From Hydrogenophaga flava NBRC 102514 (GTDB lineage: Bacteria > Pseudomonadota > Gammaproteobacteria > Burkholderiales > Burkholderiaceae_C): 64,000 nucleotides of DNA. Below are positions 40,947 to 49,144 of the stretch, one piece after another. The notes under the pieces were generated by a model. The model saw nothing but the letters and a program-made list of their open reading frames with translations. It searched no databases and was not told the origin of the DNA. Location of the stretch: positions 62,001 through 126,000 of the forward strand of contig NZ_BCTF01000005.1 of assembly GCF_001571145.1 (NCBI RefSeq), written 5' to 3'. The position numbers and the translations under genes were made by a program. Position 1 is the first letter of the stretch. Each line of letters begins with the position of its first letter.

Positions 40947-42125
40947 TCAGGCCGCCGGCAGGACCAGGGTGGCGCGCAGACCGCCTTCGGCCCGGTTCTC
41001 CAGCAGCAGACGACCGCCCTCGCGCTGCGCCAGGTCGTGGGCAATGGCCAGGCCCAGACCGCTGCCCGCAGGACCGGCAGCGCCCTCGCCCCCCGGCAGC
41101 CGCACCCAGGGACGCAACACCTGCGGGACCAGCTCGGGTGCGATGCCCGGGCCGTCGTCGTCCACCGTCACCCGCACCTCGCCGCCCGCCCCGGTGGCGT
41201 CCAGCCGCGCGACACGCCCGTAGCGCAACGCGTTGTCGACCAGGTTGTCCACGATGCGGCGCAGCGAAGCCGGGTGCGCACGCACCCGCAGCGGCGGCGC
41301 ATCGCCGGCAGGTTCGGCCAGCGTGACCGCCTGCCCCTGCTCGGCGCGGTCGTCGACCAGCGACTGCAGCAGCGCACCCAGGTCCATCAGGGCGGGTGGC
41401 GCGCCGGTGGACTGCTCGCGCACCACGGCCAGCGAGGCATCGATCAGCTCGTCCATGGCGCGGATGTCCTGCGCCGCCGCCTGTGCCGCCGCCGGTGGCA
41501 GCTGCTCCAGCCGCAGGCGCAGCCGGGTGAGCGGCGTGCGCAGGTCGTGCGAGGCGGCGGCCATGTGCAGGCTGCGCTGCTCGAACTGCTGCTTGAGCGC
41601 CTGCGCCATGCGGTTGAAGGCCTGCGCCGACGCCCGCACCTCGGCGGTGCCGCGCCGCTCGTCCAGCGCGGGCGGATCGCGCCCTTCGGACAAACCCTGG
41701 GACAGCGTGGCCGAAGCCTGGGCCAGGCGCCGCATGGGCGCCGACAGCCAGCGCGCGCCGAGGGCCGCGCCCACGCCGATGAGCAGCGCGCGCAGCGCGA
41801 AATCAAGCCAGAGGCTGCGCGCGGGCATGCCCTGCCCGGGTGCGCCTTCGCGCGGCGCGGGCCTCTGCGCGGCCCCGGGCGGGGGCGGCGCGCCCTCGCC
41901 CGGCCCGCCGGCATCCAGCGGCCCGAACGGCGGGAGCGAGGGCAGCGGCGGCAGGGCCGACACGCCCTCGGACGGCAGCCGGGCCACCCAGCCCATGCCA
42001 GCCGGCGACACCACCGAAAACGCGAACAGGTGGCTGATCACCAGGGTCACCCACATCAGCAGGAACAGGCGCAGGAACAGGGTGTCGATGCGGCGCAGGC
42101 GCTCGCGCCAGGCAGAAAGGTTCAC
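40947..42125 (-). CDS. Membrane sensor histidine kinase (EnvZ-type)
   Basis: 392 residues. Two membrane segments (about 16-38 and 107-125) bound a short Pro/Gly-rich periplasmic loop. Then a HAMP region, the H box AAASHDLRTPLTRLRLRLEQ, the N box RIVDNLVDNALRYG and ATP-lid motifs DDDGPGI and GSGLGLAIAHDLA. Its ATG overlaps the response-regulator stop (ATGA). The loop is too Pro-rich and short for a known ligand domain. Confidence 0.92.
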   Translation of the reverse strand: MNLSAWRERLRRIDTLFLRLFLLMWVTLVISHLFAFSVVSPAGMGWVARLPSEGVSALPPLPSLPPFGPLDAGGPGEGAPPPPGAAQRPAPREGAPGQGMPARSLWLDFALRALLIGVGAALGARWLSAPMRRLAQASATLSQGLSEGRDPPALDERRGTAEVRASAQAFNRMAQALKQQFEQRSLHMAAASHDLRTPLTRLRLRLEQLPPAAAQAAAQDIRAMDELIDASLAVVREQSTGAPPALMDLGALLQSLVDDRAEQGQAVTLAEPAGDAPPLRVRAHPASLRRIVDNLVDNALRYGRVARLDATGAGGEVRVTVDDDGPGIAPELVPQVLRPWVRLPGGEGAAGPAGSGLGLAIAHDLAQREGGRLLLENRAEGGLRATLVLPAA

Positions 42126-42856
42126 GGCGCGGCCCTCCGGGGTGCAAACAGGTAGCCCGTGCCGCGCAGGGTCCGGATGAGGCCGTGCTGCGCGTCGTTG
42201 TCGCCCAGCTTGTGGCGCAGGCGCGAGACCGCCAGGTCGATGCTGCGCTCGTTGGCCTCGACACCCGGCGCGCGGGTCAGTTCCAGCAGCCGGTCGCGCG
42301 AGAGCGCCTGGTCGGGGTGGTCAACAAAGGCCACCAGCAGCCGGTACTCGGCCGCCGAGAGCGTGTGCATCACGCCCTCGGGGTCGTAAAGCCGGCGCTG
42401 CACGCGGTCGAAACGCCAGCCTCCGATGAGCACGGACGCCGACGCCGTGGCCTGGGGTTGCGCCCAGGTGCCGCGCCGCACCGCGCGGATGCGCGCCACC
42501 AGCTCGCGCGGTTCAAACGGTTTGGGCAGGTAGTCGTCGGCGCCCAGCTCCAGGCCCAGCACGCGCGAGAGCGTGTCGCCCTGCGCGGTGAGCATGATCA
42601 CCGGCAGACCGGGCTGCACCCGCTTGACCCACTGGCACAGGTCCAGCCCGCTCTCGCCGGGCAGCATCAGGTCCAGCAGCAGCACGTCGACATCGGCCGA
42701 GGGCAGGCGCTGGCGCAGGCCCGCTCCGTCGGCGACGGCATCCAGCCGCATGCCGAAGGGCTGGAGAAAACCGGTGAGCAGTTCGCGGATGCTGGGGTCG
42801 TCGTCGACGAGCAGGCAGCGGATCGGGGAAGCGGAGGGAGCGGAGGAGTCGGACAT
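42122..42856 (-). CDS. OmpR-family response regulator
   Basis: 244 residues. Receiver with acidic pocket VDDDP and phosphoacceptor Asp in LLLDLMLPGESG, Thr/Lys switch residues (LTAQGD, PKPFEPREL), then a winged helix ending RTLRGTGYLFAP. ATG 42856 is preferred; a GTG at 42880 would add eight unlike residues. First gene of the two-component operon. TGTGTCCGG at 42933-42941 upstream matches half of the palindrome before the dioxygenase-like genes. Confidence 0.93.
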   Translation of the reverse strand: MSDSSAPSASPIRCLLVDDDPSIRELLTGFLQPFGMRLDAVADGAGLRQRLPSADVDVLLLDLMLPGESGLDLCQWVKRVQPGLPVIMLTAQGDTLSRVLGLELGADDYLPKPFEPRELVARIRAVRRGTWAQPQATASASVLIGGWRFDRVQRRLYDPEGVMHTLSAAEYRLLVAFVDHPDQALSRDRLLELTRAPGVEANERSIDLAVSRLRHKLGDNDAQHGLIRTLRGTGYLFAPRRAAP

Positions 42857-42932
42857 GGGCGCAACCGGGCGGACAGCCACATCGCGCCCGCGAGGGCGCC
42901 AGTGTAGGCAGCACGCCCGGCACCCGCGGGCC

Positions 42933-42941
42933 TGTGTCCGG
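42933..42941. promoter_or_regulatory. Half-site TGTGTCCGG upstream of the response regulator
   Basis: This 9-mer equals one arm of the palindrome at 40907-40924 and lies 77 bases upstream of the regulator ATG. It suggests autoregulation plus control of the dioxygenase-like genes. Confidence 0.4.
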
Positions 42942-42945
42942 ATCT

Positions 42946-44619
42946 TTACCTTCCGGCGACGATCCAGCGTGCGGCCTTCTCCGCAACCATCAGCGTCGGG
43001 CTGTTGGTGTTGCCGCTGGTGATGGTCGGCATCACGCCCGCGTCCACCACGCGCAGCCCGGCCACGCCGCGCACGCGCAGATGGCTGTCCACCACCGCCA
43101 GCGGGTCGTCCTCACGCCCCATCTTGGTCGTGCCCACGGGGTGGAAGATGGTGCTGGCGATGTCGCCGGCCAGGCGGGCCAGCTCCTCGTCGCTCTGGTA
43201 CTGCACGCCGGGCTTGAACTCCTCGGGCTGGTACTTCGCCATCGCCGGCTGGGCCACGATGCGGCGCGTCACGCGCAGGCTGTCGGCCGCCACCTTGCGG
43301 TCGTCCTCTGTGGCCAGGTAGTTGGGCGCGATGGCCGGCGCGTCCTCGAAACGCGGGCTCTTGATGCGCACGTGGCCGCGGCTGCTGGGGTTGAGGTTGC
43401 AGACGCTGGCGGTGAACGCCGGGAAGGCGTGCAGCGGCTCGCCGAAGGCGTCCAGGCTCAGCGGCTGCACGTGGTATTCGAGGTTGGCGTACGGCAACGA
43501 CGGGTCGCTCCTGGTGAAGGCGCCGAGCTGGCTGGGCGACATGCTCATCGGCCCGCTGCGCTTGAGCGCGTATTCGAGCCCGATCATGGCCTTGCCCCAG
43601 AGCGAGTTGGCCAGGGTGTTGAGGGTCTTCGCGCCCTGCACTTTGTAGACCGAGCGGATCTGCAGGTGGTCCTGCAGGTTTTCGCCCACGCCGGGCAGCT
43701 GGTGCACCGGCGCCACGCCCGCGGCCTGCAGCACCGGCGCCGGGCCGATGCCCGAGAGCTGCAGGATCTGCACCGAGCCGATGCTGCCGGCGCTGAGCAC
43801 CACCTCGCGCGCAGCGGCCACGCGCACGCGCTGGCCGTGCGTCACCAGATCGGCGCCGGTGCAGCGCAGCGCGCCCGCCGCGTCCCGCTCCAGCCGCAGG
43901 CGCTCCACCTGGGTCTGCGTCCACACCGTGAGGTTGGGCCGGTGCTGCACCGGGCGCAGAAAAGCCTTGCTCGCGTTCCAGCGCCAGCCGGCTTTCTGGT
44001 TCACCTCGAAATAGCCCACACCCTCGTTGTCGCCGCGGTTGAAGTCGTCCGTGGCCGGGATGCCGGCCTGCTGCGCCGCCTGCGCGAAAGCGTCCAGCAC
44101 GTCCCAGCGCAGGCGCTGTTTCTCGATGCGCCACTCGCCGGTGCTGGCCACGCTTCGGTGCCCGTGCAGGGCGGCGAAGGCCGCGTCGCCCTGGCCTTCG
44201 GTGTAGCGGTCGAGCCGGTGGTGGTCTTCGTGCGCCTTGAAGTCCGGCAGGCAGCGGTTCCAGCTCCAGTCGCTGTCGCCGGTCAGCTGCGCCCACTGGT
44301 CGTAGTCGCGCGCCTGGCCGCGCATGTAGATCATCCCGTTGATGCTCGAACACCCGCCCAGCGTCTTGCCGCGCGGGTAACGCAGCTTGCGCCCGTTCAG
44401 ACCCGGGTCGGCCTCGGTCTGGTAGAGCCAGTCGGTGCGCGGGTTGCCGATGCAATAGAGGTAGCCGACGGGGATGTGGATCCAGTGGTAATCGTCCTTG
44501 CGCCCGGCTTCGATCAGCAGCACGCGTTTCGATGGGTCCGCACTGAGCCGGTTGGCCAGCAGGCAACCGGCCGTGCCCGCGCCGACGATCACATAGTCAA
44601 AGGTGGTGGCGTCGCTCAT
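42946..44619 (-). CDS. GMC-family FAD oxidoreductase (choline/alcohol dehydrogenase-like)
   Basis: 557 residues. FAD site DYVIVGAGTAGCLLANRLS at the N-terminus, GMC signatures YPRGKTLGGCSSINGMIYMRG and the catalytic region HPVGTTKMG near the C-terminus with SGNTNSPTLMVAEKAA. ATG 44619 is chosen because AGGAGA lies 8 bases upstream; an ATG at 44643 has no ribosome site. It diverges from a LysR gene with a good LysR box between. The substrate is probably an alcohol, not determinable. Confidence 0.92.
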   Translation of the reverse strand: MSDATTFDYVIVGAGTAGCLLANRLSADPSKRVLLIEAGRKDDYHWIHIPVGYLYCIGNPRTDWLYQTEADPGLNGRKLRYPRGKTLGGCSSINGMIYMRGQARDYDQWAQLTGDSDWSWNRCLPDFKAHEDHHRLDRYTEGQGDAAFAALHGHRSVASTGEWRIEKQRLRWDVLDAFAQAAQQAGIPATDDFNRGDNEGVGYFEVNQKAGWRWNASKAFLRPVQHRPNLTVWTQTQVERLRLERDAAGALRCTGADLVTHGQRVRVAAAREVVLSAGSIGSVQILQLSGIGPAPVLQAAGVAPVHQLPGVGENLQDHLQIRSVYKVQGAKTLNTLANSLWGKAMIGLEYALKRSGPMSMSPSQLGAFTRSDPSLPYANLEYHVQPLSLDAFGEPLHAFPAFTASVCNLNPSSRGHVRIKSPRFEDAPAIAPNYLATEDDRKVAADSLRVTRRIVAQPAMAKYQPEEFKPGVQYQSDEELARLAGDIASTIFHPVGTTKMGREDDPLAVVDSHLRVRGVAGLRVVDAGVMPTITSGNTNSPTLMVAEKAARWIVAGR

Positions 44620-44690
44620 GCGCAAGGTCTCCTCGTTGTTCATTGGCCGGGCTCATGATGCGACCCGCTGAATGCCGAGCACTTTGCCCG

Positions 44691-44711
44691 ATTGGCACAT
44701 GGATTTCCAAT
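44691..44711. promoter_or_regulatory. LysR box between the GMC oxidoreductase and its LysR gene
   Basis: ATTGG-N11-CCAAT, a perfect interrupted palindrome with the T-N11-A geometry of LysR operators. It sits in the 128-bp divergent region. TATAAG at 44731-44736 could be the -10 of the LysR gene, so the site is well placed for autorepression and for activating the oxidoreductase. Confidence 0.65.
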
Positions 44712-44747
44712 GAAAAGTGGCAAGCCCAGGTATAAGCTCGCCAAATA

Positions 44748-45674
44748 ATGAATAGCCCCCGCCCCGCCCGCCTGCCCGCCACCGACCCGCAGACCCTGCG
44801 CGCCTTCGTCGCCGTGGCGCGCGAAGGGAATGTCTCGCGCGCCGCGCTGCGCCTGCACCTGAGCCAGCCGGCGGTCAGCCTGCAGCTCAAGACCCTGGCC
44901 GAAGCCACCGGCCTGCAGCTCTTCACCCGCACGCCGCAGGGCATGGCGCTCACGCGCGACGGCGCCGCCCTGCTGCCGCTGGCCGACCGCGCGCTGGCGG
45001 CCCTGTCCGACTTCGGCCAGGCCGCCGCCGCGCTGCACCAGACGGTGCGCGGCACGCTGCGCATCGGCACCATCCTCGACCCCGAGTTCACCCGCCTGGG
45101 CGCCTTCCTCAAGCAGCTGGTGGAAAGCGCGCCGCAGGTCCACACCGAACTGGGCCAGAGCATGAGCGGCGACGTGCTGGCGCGCATCGCGCGCGGCGAA
45201 CTCGACGTCGGCTTCTTCCTCGACCTGCCGGCCGACCCGCTCGGCCCGCCCTACCGGCTGCGCGCCCTTACCCGCTTCACCTACCGCGTACTCGCGCCCG
45301 CCGGCTGGGGGCCGCAGGTCAAAGGCAAAGACTGGAAGGCCCTCGCCGCCCTGCCCTGGCTCGCCACGCCCCCGGCCAGCGCGCACCACCGGCTGCAACG
45401 CCGCGTGTTCGGCCCCGGCTCCCTGACCGGACTGGAGCCCAGGCGCGTGGCGCTGGTGGATCAGGAGGCGTCGATGCTCGACCTGGTCAAGAGCGGTGTC
45501 GGCCTGTCACTGGTGCGCGATGCGATAGCCATGCGCGAGGCGCAGGCGCACGGGCTGGTGGTGGCGGATCAGGTGGCGCTGGAATGCGACCTGAGCTTCA
45601 TCTGCCTGGCCGAGCGGGCGGGCGAGCCGGTGATTGCGGCGGCGCTGGGGGCGCTGGATGCGGTGTGGGGGTGA
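44748..45674 (+). CDS. LysR-family regulator, divergent from GMC oxidoreductase
   Basis: 308 residues. Helix-turn-helix at about residues 17-75 (TLRAFVAVAREGNVSRAALRLHLSQPAVSLQLKTLAE) and effector domain (RGTLRIGTILDPEFTRLGAFLKQLVE). The ATG at 44748 follows the LysR box by 36 bases. The layout argues that it controls the oxidoreductase. Confidence 0.92.
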   Translation: MNSPRPARLPATDPQTLRAFVAVAREGNVSRAALRLHLSQPAVSLQLKTLAEATGLQLFTRTPQGMALTRDGAALLPLADRALAALSDFGQAAAALHQTVRGTLRIGTILDPEFTRLGAFLKQLVESAPQVHTELGQSMSGDVLARIARGELDVGFFLDLPADPLGPPYRLRALTRFTYRVLAPAGWGPQVKGKDWKALAALPWLATPPASAHHRLQRRVFGPGSLTGLEPRRVALVDQEASMLDLVKSGVGLSLVRDAIAMREAQAHGLVVADQVALECDLSFICLAERAGEPVIAAALGALDAVWG

Positions 45675-45705
45675 CAATCAGTTCAGCACAACACCCCATC
45701 TGAGC

Positions 45706-46263
45706 ATGCTATTCGGAGACCGAAGCACCTTTGCAATAGAAGCCATGGTGGAGCCACACCTGCAAGCACCATCGGCGATGTGGGGCCGCTTGTGCATCTG
45801 GTGTGAGGATGTCCGCATCGGCGACTTTGCCGAAGAGCATTGCGGCTTGTACGACAGCTATGACAGCTTCCGGTCACTTCTGGCGAATCTCCATTCGCTG
45901 TGGCGCGCAGAGTTTGCCGACTTGCCCGACCGAGACCTTTGGAATCTGCTGGACGAAAAGCTCTACGGCTATCAAGGAGATGTCGCCATCGAAGACAACC
46001 GCACGATGGAGCAGCTCATCCAGGATGCGCAGACCTATGGCCGATTCAACTTCCTTACCAACTGGGGCGAACAGTTCGATCGGGACGGCAAATCTTTCAT
46101 CGTGTGTACCCCCGAGCAGCAGGTCCGCATCCTGAATCTGTCCCTTCCTCCGCCCAAGGGCATCGTTCTGCGCGCCTCGATGTTTCCGGTGTCCGCCTCC
46201 ATTCGCGCCTTTCTCCAGTGGTTCGAAGGCGAGGCCGCTCGCCTCGGCCATCCAGTGGCCTGA
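45706..46263 (+). CDS. Imm42-type immunity protein (orphan)
   Basis: 185 residues. The N-terminus MLFGDRSTFAIEAMVEP and the following LCIWCEDVRIGDF pattern resemble the Imm42 family of contact-toxin immunity proteins (MxxGDPxxFAIE); recognised by pattern only. No toxin gene is next to it. Base composition is clearly lower in GC than the flanking genes, as in the next two genes, suggesting acquisition. Confidence 0.65.
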   Translation: MLFGDRSTFAIEAMVEPHLQAPSAMWGRLCIWCEDVRIGDFAEEHCGLYDSYDSFRSLLANLHSLWRAEFADLPDRDLWNLLDEKLYGYQGDVAIEDNRTMEQLIQDAQTYGRFNFLTNWGEQFDRDGKSFIVCTPEQQVRILNLSLPPPKGIVLRASMFPVSASIRAFLQWFEGEAARLGHPVA

Positions 46264-46338
46264 AGCCCCCACTCCAGTGTCTCCAACAACCTACCGACGG
46301 ATACGCCACGCTGCCCGCTGACGGTCGAGGGTGAACGA

Positions 46339-46791
46339 ATGACGATAGAGCCCGTGTACTTCTACACAAAGAACGACCCCTTCTACGAACTGTCCAACTT
46401 CGCTCCGTTCGGATTCGAATGCGCCGGCGTCTACTGGCCAACGATGGAGCACTTCTTTCAAGCGCAGAAGTTCCTCGCCCCTGAGCACCGGGAACGGATC
46501 CGGCGCGCGTCCAGCCCAAGAAACGCGCGAGCACTGGGGCAGAGCCGTGCCATTCCGATTCGCGCCGACTGGGAGGCGGTTCGCGAAGACGTGATGTACC
46601 AGGCGCTGCGCCTCAAATTCCAGCGGCCGGAGCTGCAAGCACTCTTGCTGGGCACGATGGGTCGGCCCTTGGTTGAGGCCTCGCCATTCGATCACTTCTG
46701 GGGCGCCGGTCAGGATGGCTCCGGGCAGAATCGGCTCGGTCACTTGCTGGAGCGACTGCGCCAGGAACTGGCCGTTCAAAACCCCAACTGA
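46339..46791 (+). CDS. NADAR-family (YbiA-like) protein
   Basis: 150 residues. Family pattern: FYTKNDPFYELSNFAPFGFECAG, YWPTMEHFFQAQKF, the ARALGQSR region and DHFWGAGQDGSGQNRLGHLLERLR. YbiA hydrolyses riboflavin-pathway intermediates; other NADAR proteins remove ADP-ribose from guanine in DNA and act as antitoxins to DarT-like toxins. Which applies is unknown. ATG 46339 with GAGG upstream. Lies between an immunity gene and a HAD gene in low-GC DNA. Confidence 0.9.
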   Translation: MTIEPVYFYTKNDPFYELSNFAPFGFECAGVYWPTMEHFFQAQKFLAPEHRERIRRASSPRNARALGQSRAIPIRADWEAVREDVMYQALRLKFQRPELQALLLGTMGRPLVEASPFDHFWGAGQDGSGQNRLGHLLERLRQELAVQNPN

Positions 46792-46798
46792 GCCCCCC

Positions 46799-47098
46799 AT
46801 GAAGCAGCAAGTCGTGTTCATCGATGTCGACGAAACTCTGGTCAGATCCGTCGGAACCAAACGGATTCCCATGCCATCGGTTGTCGCCCAGGTGCGCCGG
46901 CTGCATGCAGAGGGCGCTACCTTGTTTCTGTGGAGCTCGGGCGGAAGCGACTATTGCCGGGAGACTGCACAGGAACTGGGTCTCTCGGACTGCTTCACCG
47001 GATTCCTCCCGAAGCCAACCGCGTACATCGATGATCAGCCTGTTCAGGAGTGGCGCGGCTGCCGCCACTTCTATCCAATGCAGGCAAGCGAGGCCTGA
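46799..47098 (+). CDS. Small HAD-like phosphatase
   Basis: 99 residues. HAD motif I FIDVDETLV (residues 7-15), motif II LWSSGG (44-49), motif III-like Lys-Pro (71-73) and motif IV YIDDQPVQ (77-84). With almost no cap it should act on an exposed or large substrate such as a nucleic acid end or protein. The start is 8 bases after the NADAR stop, so the two are probably co-translated. Confidence 0.85.
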   Translation: MKQQVVFIDVDETLVRSVGTKRIPMPSVVAQVRRLHAEGATLFLWSSGGSDYCRETAQELGLSDCFTGFLPKPTAYIDDQPVQEWRGCRHFYPMQASEA

Positions 47099-47137
47099 AC
47101 CAGGCTTTCACCCGCGCATCCTCTCTTGTTCACGCCC

Positions 47138-47521
47138 ATGCTCACCCGCATCCACCACGCCGCCATCATCTGCTCCGACTATCAGCGCTCCAGGCGCTTC
47201 TACACCGAGGTCCTGGGCCTGACGGTGATCGCCGAGCACTTCCGCGAAGCGCGCAATTCGTGGAAGCTGGACCTGGGTCTGCCCGACGGGTCGCAGGTGG
47301 AGCTGTTTTCTTTCCCCGGCGCGCCGCCGCGCCCGTCCTACCCCGAAGCGCAGGGCCTGCGGCATCTGGCGTTTGTGGTCGACGATGTGCCGGCCTGCAA
47401 GGCGCGGCTGGAGTCGCTGGGCGTGACGGTGGAGCCCGTGCGGGTGGACGAATACACCGGCCGACGCTTCACGTTCTTCAGCGATCCGGACGGCTTGCCG
47501 CTGGAGCTGTACGAGGCGTGA
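47138..47521 (+). CDS. Glyoxalase-like VOC protein (GloA2/YaeR type)
   Basis: 127 residues, one VOC domain pair. Metal-ligand candidates are His in RIHHAAI (N-terminus), Glu in VELFSFPG, His in LRHLAFVV and Glu in LPLELYEA. Close in pattern to the SMU1112c/YaeR group. ATG 47138; a TTG at 47126 is possible but has no clear ribosome site. Copy 2 of the repeat follows the stop. Confidence 0.85.
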   Translation: MLTRIHHAAIICSDYQRSRRFYTEVLGLTVIAEHFREARNSWKLDLGLPDGSQVELFSFPGAPPRPSYPEAQGLRHLAFVVDDVPACKARLESLGVTVEPVRVDEYTGRRFTFFSDPDGLPLELYEA

Positions 47522-47530
47522 GGCCCAAGA

Positions 47531-47608
47531 ATCCAGCGCCGGGCCGCCCCAAGCTGGATTCGCGCCCCCTCGGGGGGCAGCGACCCGCGCAGCGGCGGAG
47601 CGTGGGGG
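47531..47608. repeat. Dispersed GC-rich repeat, copy 2 (between convergent genes)
   Basis: 78 bp, nearly identical to 20713-20788. It fills the gap between the VOC gene stop (47521) and the stop of the convergent gene (47610). The palindromic CCCCCTCGGGGG core could act as a bidirectional terminator. Confidence 0.85.
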
Positions 47609-47609
47609 C

Positions 47610-48479
47610 CTAGTTCAGCTCCATGACTCTGGCCGGAAAGTCGTAGTTCTCGTCCAGCGCGCGCGCCGCCATCACCGGCAGCATGTGGGTGAGGAACACC
47701 TCGCCGACCCAGCGGCGCACCGCTGGGTCGGCCGGGTTGGTCTTGGCGTGCAGGGTGAAGGCGCAGAAGCGGGTGATGCCGATGTCCTCGGTCAGGCCCA
47801 GCGGCACGTGGGGTGCGCGCAGCTGGCCTTCGGGCAGGGCGTGGGTGGTTTCCAGGCGCCAGGCGCCGAGCATGCGGTCGAAGTGACCCACCGTCCCCTT
47901 GCGCCAGATCTCGGCCACGTAGATGTTCCAGGCGCCGGGCTCCTCGGCGATGAAACCCCAGTCGAACTCATGGATGGCGTCCGGCTCGGTGTCGAACACG
48001 CCCACCTCGCGCGCGTCGTCGCGCATCGAGAACTCGGTGAACATGGCGCCCGGCCCGGTCGGGCGGTTGTCGATGAAGCGGTTGACCGCCACCGGGTCGG
48101 CCACGCACAGCGGCTCGGGTTCGCTCCAGGCGCGCTTGGCGCGGTTGAGCAGGCGCGCGGTGGCGTCTACACTTTTCTGCGCGTTGATGATCCAGTCCAT
48201 GAAGGTCTTGCGGCCTTCGGGTTTGGACAGCTGCTCGACCGCCTGGTCGAAGGCGGCGTCGTCCTTGAGGTAACCGTCCTCGCGCAGGCGCAGCACGATG
48301 TCCAGCAGCGAGTTGCGGGTGATGTGTTCCAGCGTGTAGGCCAGGTCGCCGCCGGGGTAGTCGGTCATGGTGCGACGGATCCAGTCCATCGTCGCCTCGT
48401 GCGACAGGCCTTGCGGCGCGCGCGGCAGGTCGTTGAAGAGGGCGCGCAGCACGCGCACCGTGTCCAGATCGCTGGCCAT
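47610..48479 (-). CDS. Hypothetical protein, not recognised
   Basis: 289 residues, soluble, no signal peptide. Notable segments are DTVRVLRALFNDLPRAPQGLSHEATMDWIRR, AWNIYVAEIWRKG and LGLTEDIGITRFCAFTLHAKTNPADP. Codon use is like the core genes. The ATG at 48479 is preferred to upstream in-frame sequence. It is divergent from the phosphatase gene and ends in repeat copy 2. No function is proposed. Confidence 0.75.
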   Translation of the reverse strand: MASDLDTVRVLRALFNDLPRAPQGLSHEATMDWIRRTMTDYPGGDLAYTLEHITRNSLLDIVLRLREDGYLKDDAAFDQAVEQLSKPEGRKTFMDWIINAQKSVDATARLLNRAKRAWSEPEPLCVADPVAVNRFIDNRPTGPGAMFTEFSMRDDAREVGVFDTEPDAIHEFDWGFIAEEPGAWNIYVAEIWRKGTVGHFDRMLGAWRLETTHALPEGQLRAPHVPLGLTEDIGITRFCAFTLHAKTNPADPAVRRWVGEVFLTHMLPVMAARALDENYDFPARVMELN

Positions 48480-48621
48480 GTCGGTCCCGGTGTCAGAAAG
48501 AAAAGAGAAAGCCCAAGCCGGCACACCGCAGCGGCGAGCCAAGCCCAGTGGACAGCATAGCCCCGAGCCCCGGGGGTTGAATACCCGGAAAAGTCACGCG
48601 TTTGCGGTTCAAATGCAGGCC

Positions 48622-49125
48622 ATGACCGCTTTGACCCCTTCCCTCTACCGCATCCTGTTCGTCTGCATGGGCAATATCTGCCGCAGCCCCACCGCCCACG
48701 GCGTGTTCGAGGCCAAGGTGCGCGAAGCCGGCCTGACCGAGCGTGTCGAGGTCGATTCGGCCGGCACGCACAACTACCACGTGGGCGCCCCGCCCGACCA
48801 ACGCAGCCAGGCACACGCCCAGCGGCGCGGCTACGACCTCTCGAACCAGCGCGCGCGCCAGCTCACGGCGGACGATTTCGAGGCTTTCGACCTGGTGCTG
48901 GTGATGGACTGGGAGAACCAGGTGGCGGCCGAGCGGCTGTGCCCGCCGAAGCACGCCCGCAAGCTGCGCCGCTTCGCCGAGTTCTGCGAACGGCACGACA
49001 GCCCCATCGTGCCCGACCCCTACCAGGGGGGGCCGGACGGCTTCGAGCACGTGCTCGACCTGGTGGAGGACGGCAGCGAGGGGCTGCTGGCGCATGTGCG
49101 CCGCCAGCTGGGCCTGGCGCCCTGA
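48622..49125 (+). CDS. Low-molecular-weight protein-tyrosine phosphatase
   Basis: 167 residues. P-loop VCMGNICRSPTAHGVF (CX5R, near residue 15) and the general-acid DPYQGG near residue 136. Removes phosphate from tyrosine; often linked to exopolysaccharide control, but no such genes are here. ATG 48622; another ATG at 48613 adds 3 residues. Confidence 0.94.
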   Translation: MTALTPSLYRILFVCMGNICRSPTAHGVFEAKVREAGLTERVEVDSAGTHNYHVGAPPDQRSQAHAQRRGYDLSNQRARQLTADDFEAFDLVLVMDWENQVAAERLCPPKHARKLRRFAEFCERHDSPIVPDPYQGGPDGFEHVLDLVEDGSEGLLAHVRRQLGLAP

Positions 49126-49144
49126 CCCGCCGGCCGTATTCCGC

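Noticed and set aside
42857..42880. GTG start for the response regulator at 42880
   Set aside because: It adds eight residues unlike OmpR N-termini; the ATG at 42856 begins the usual short leader before the receiver domain.
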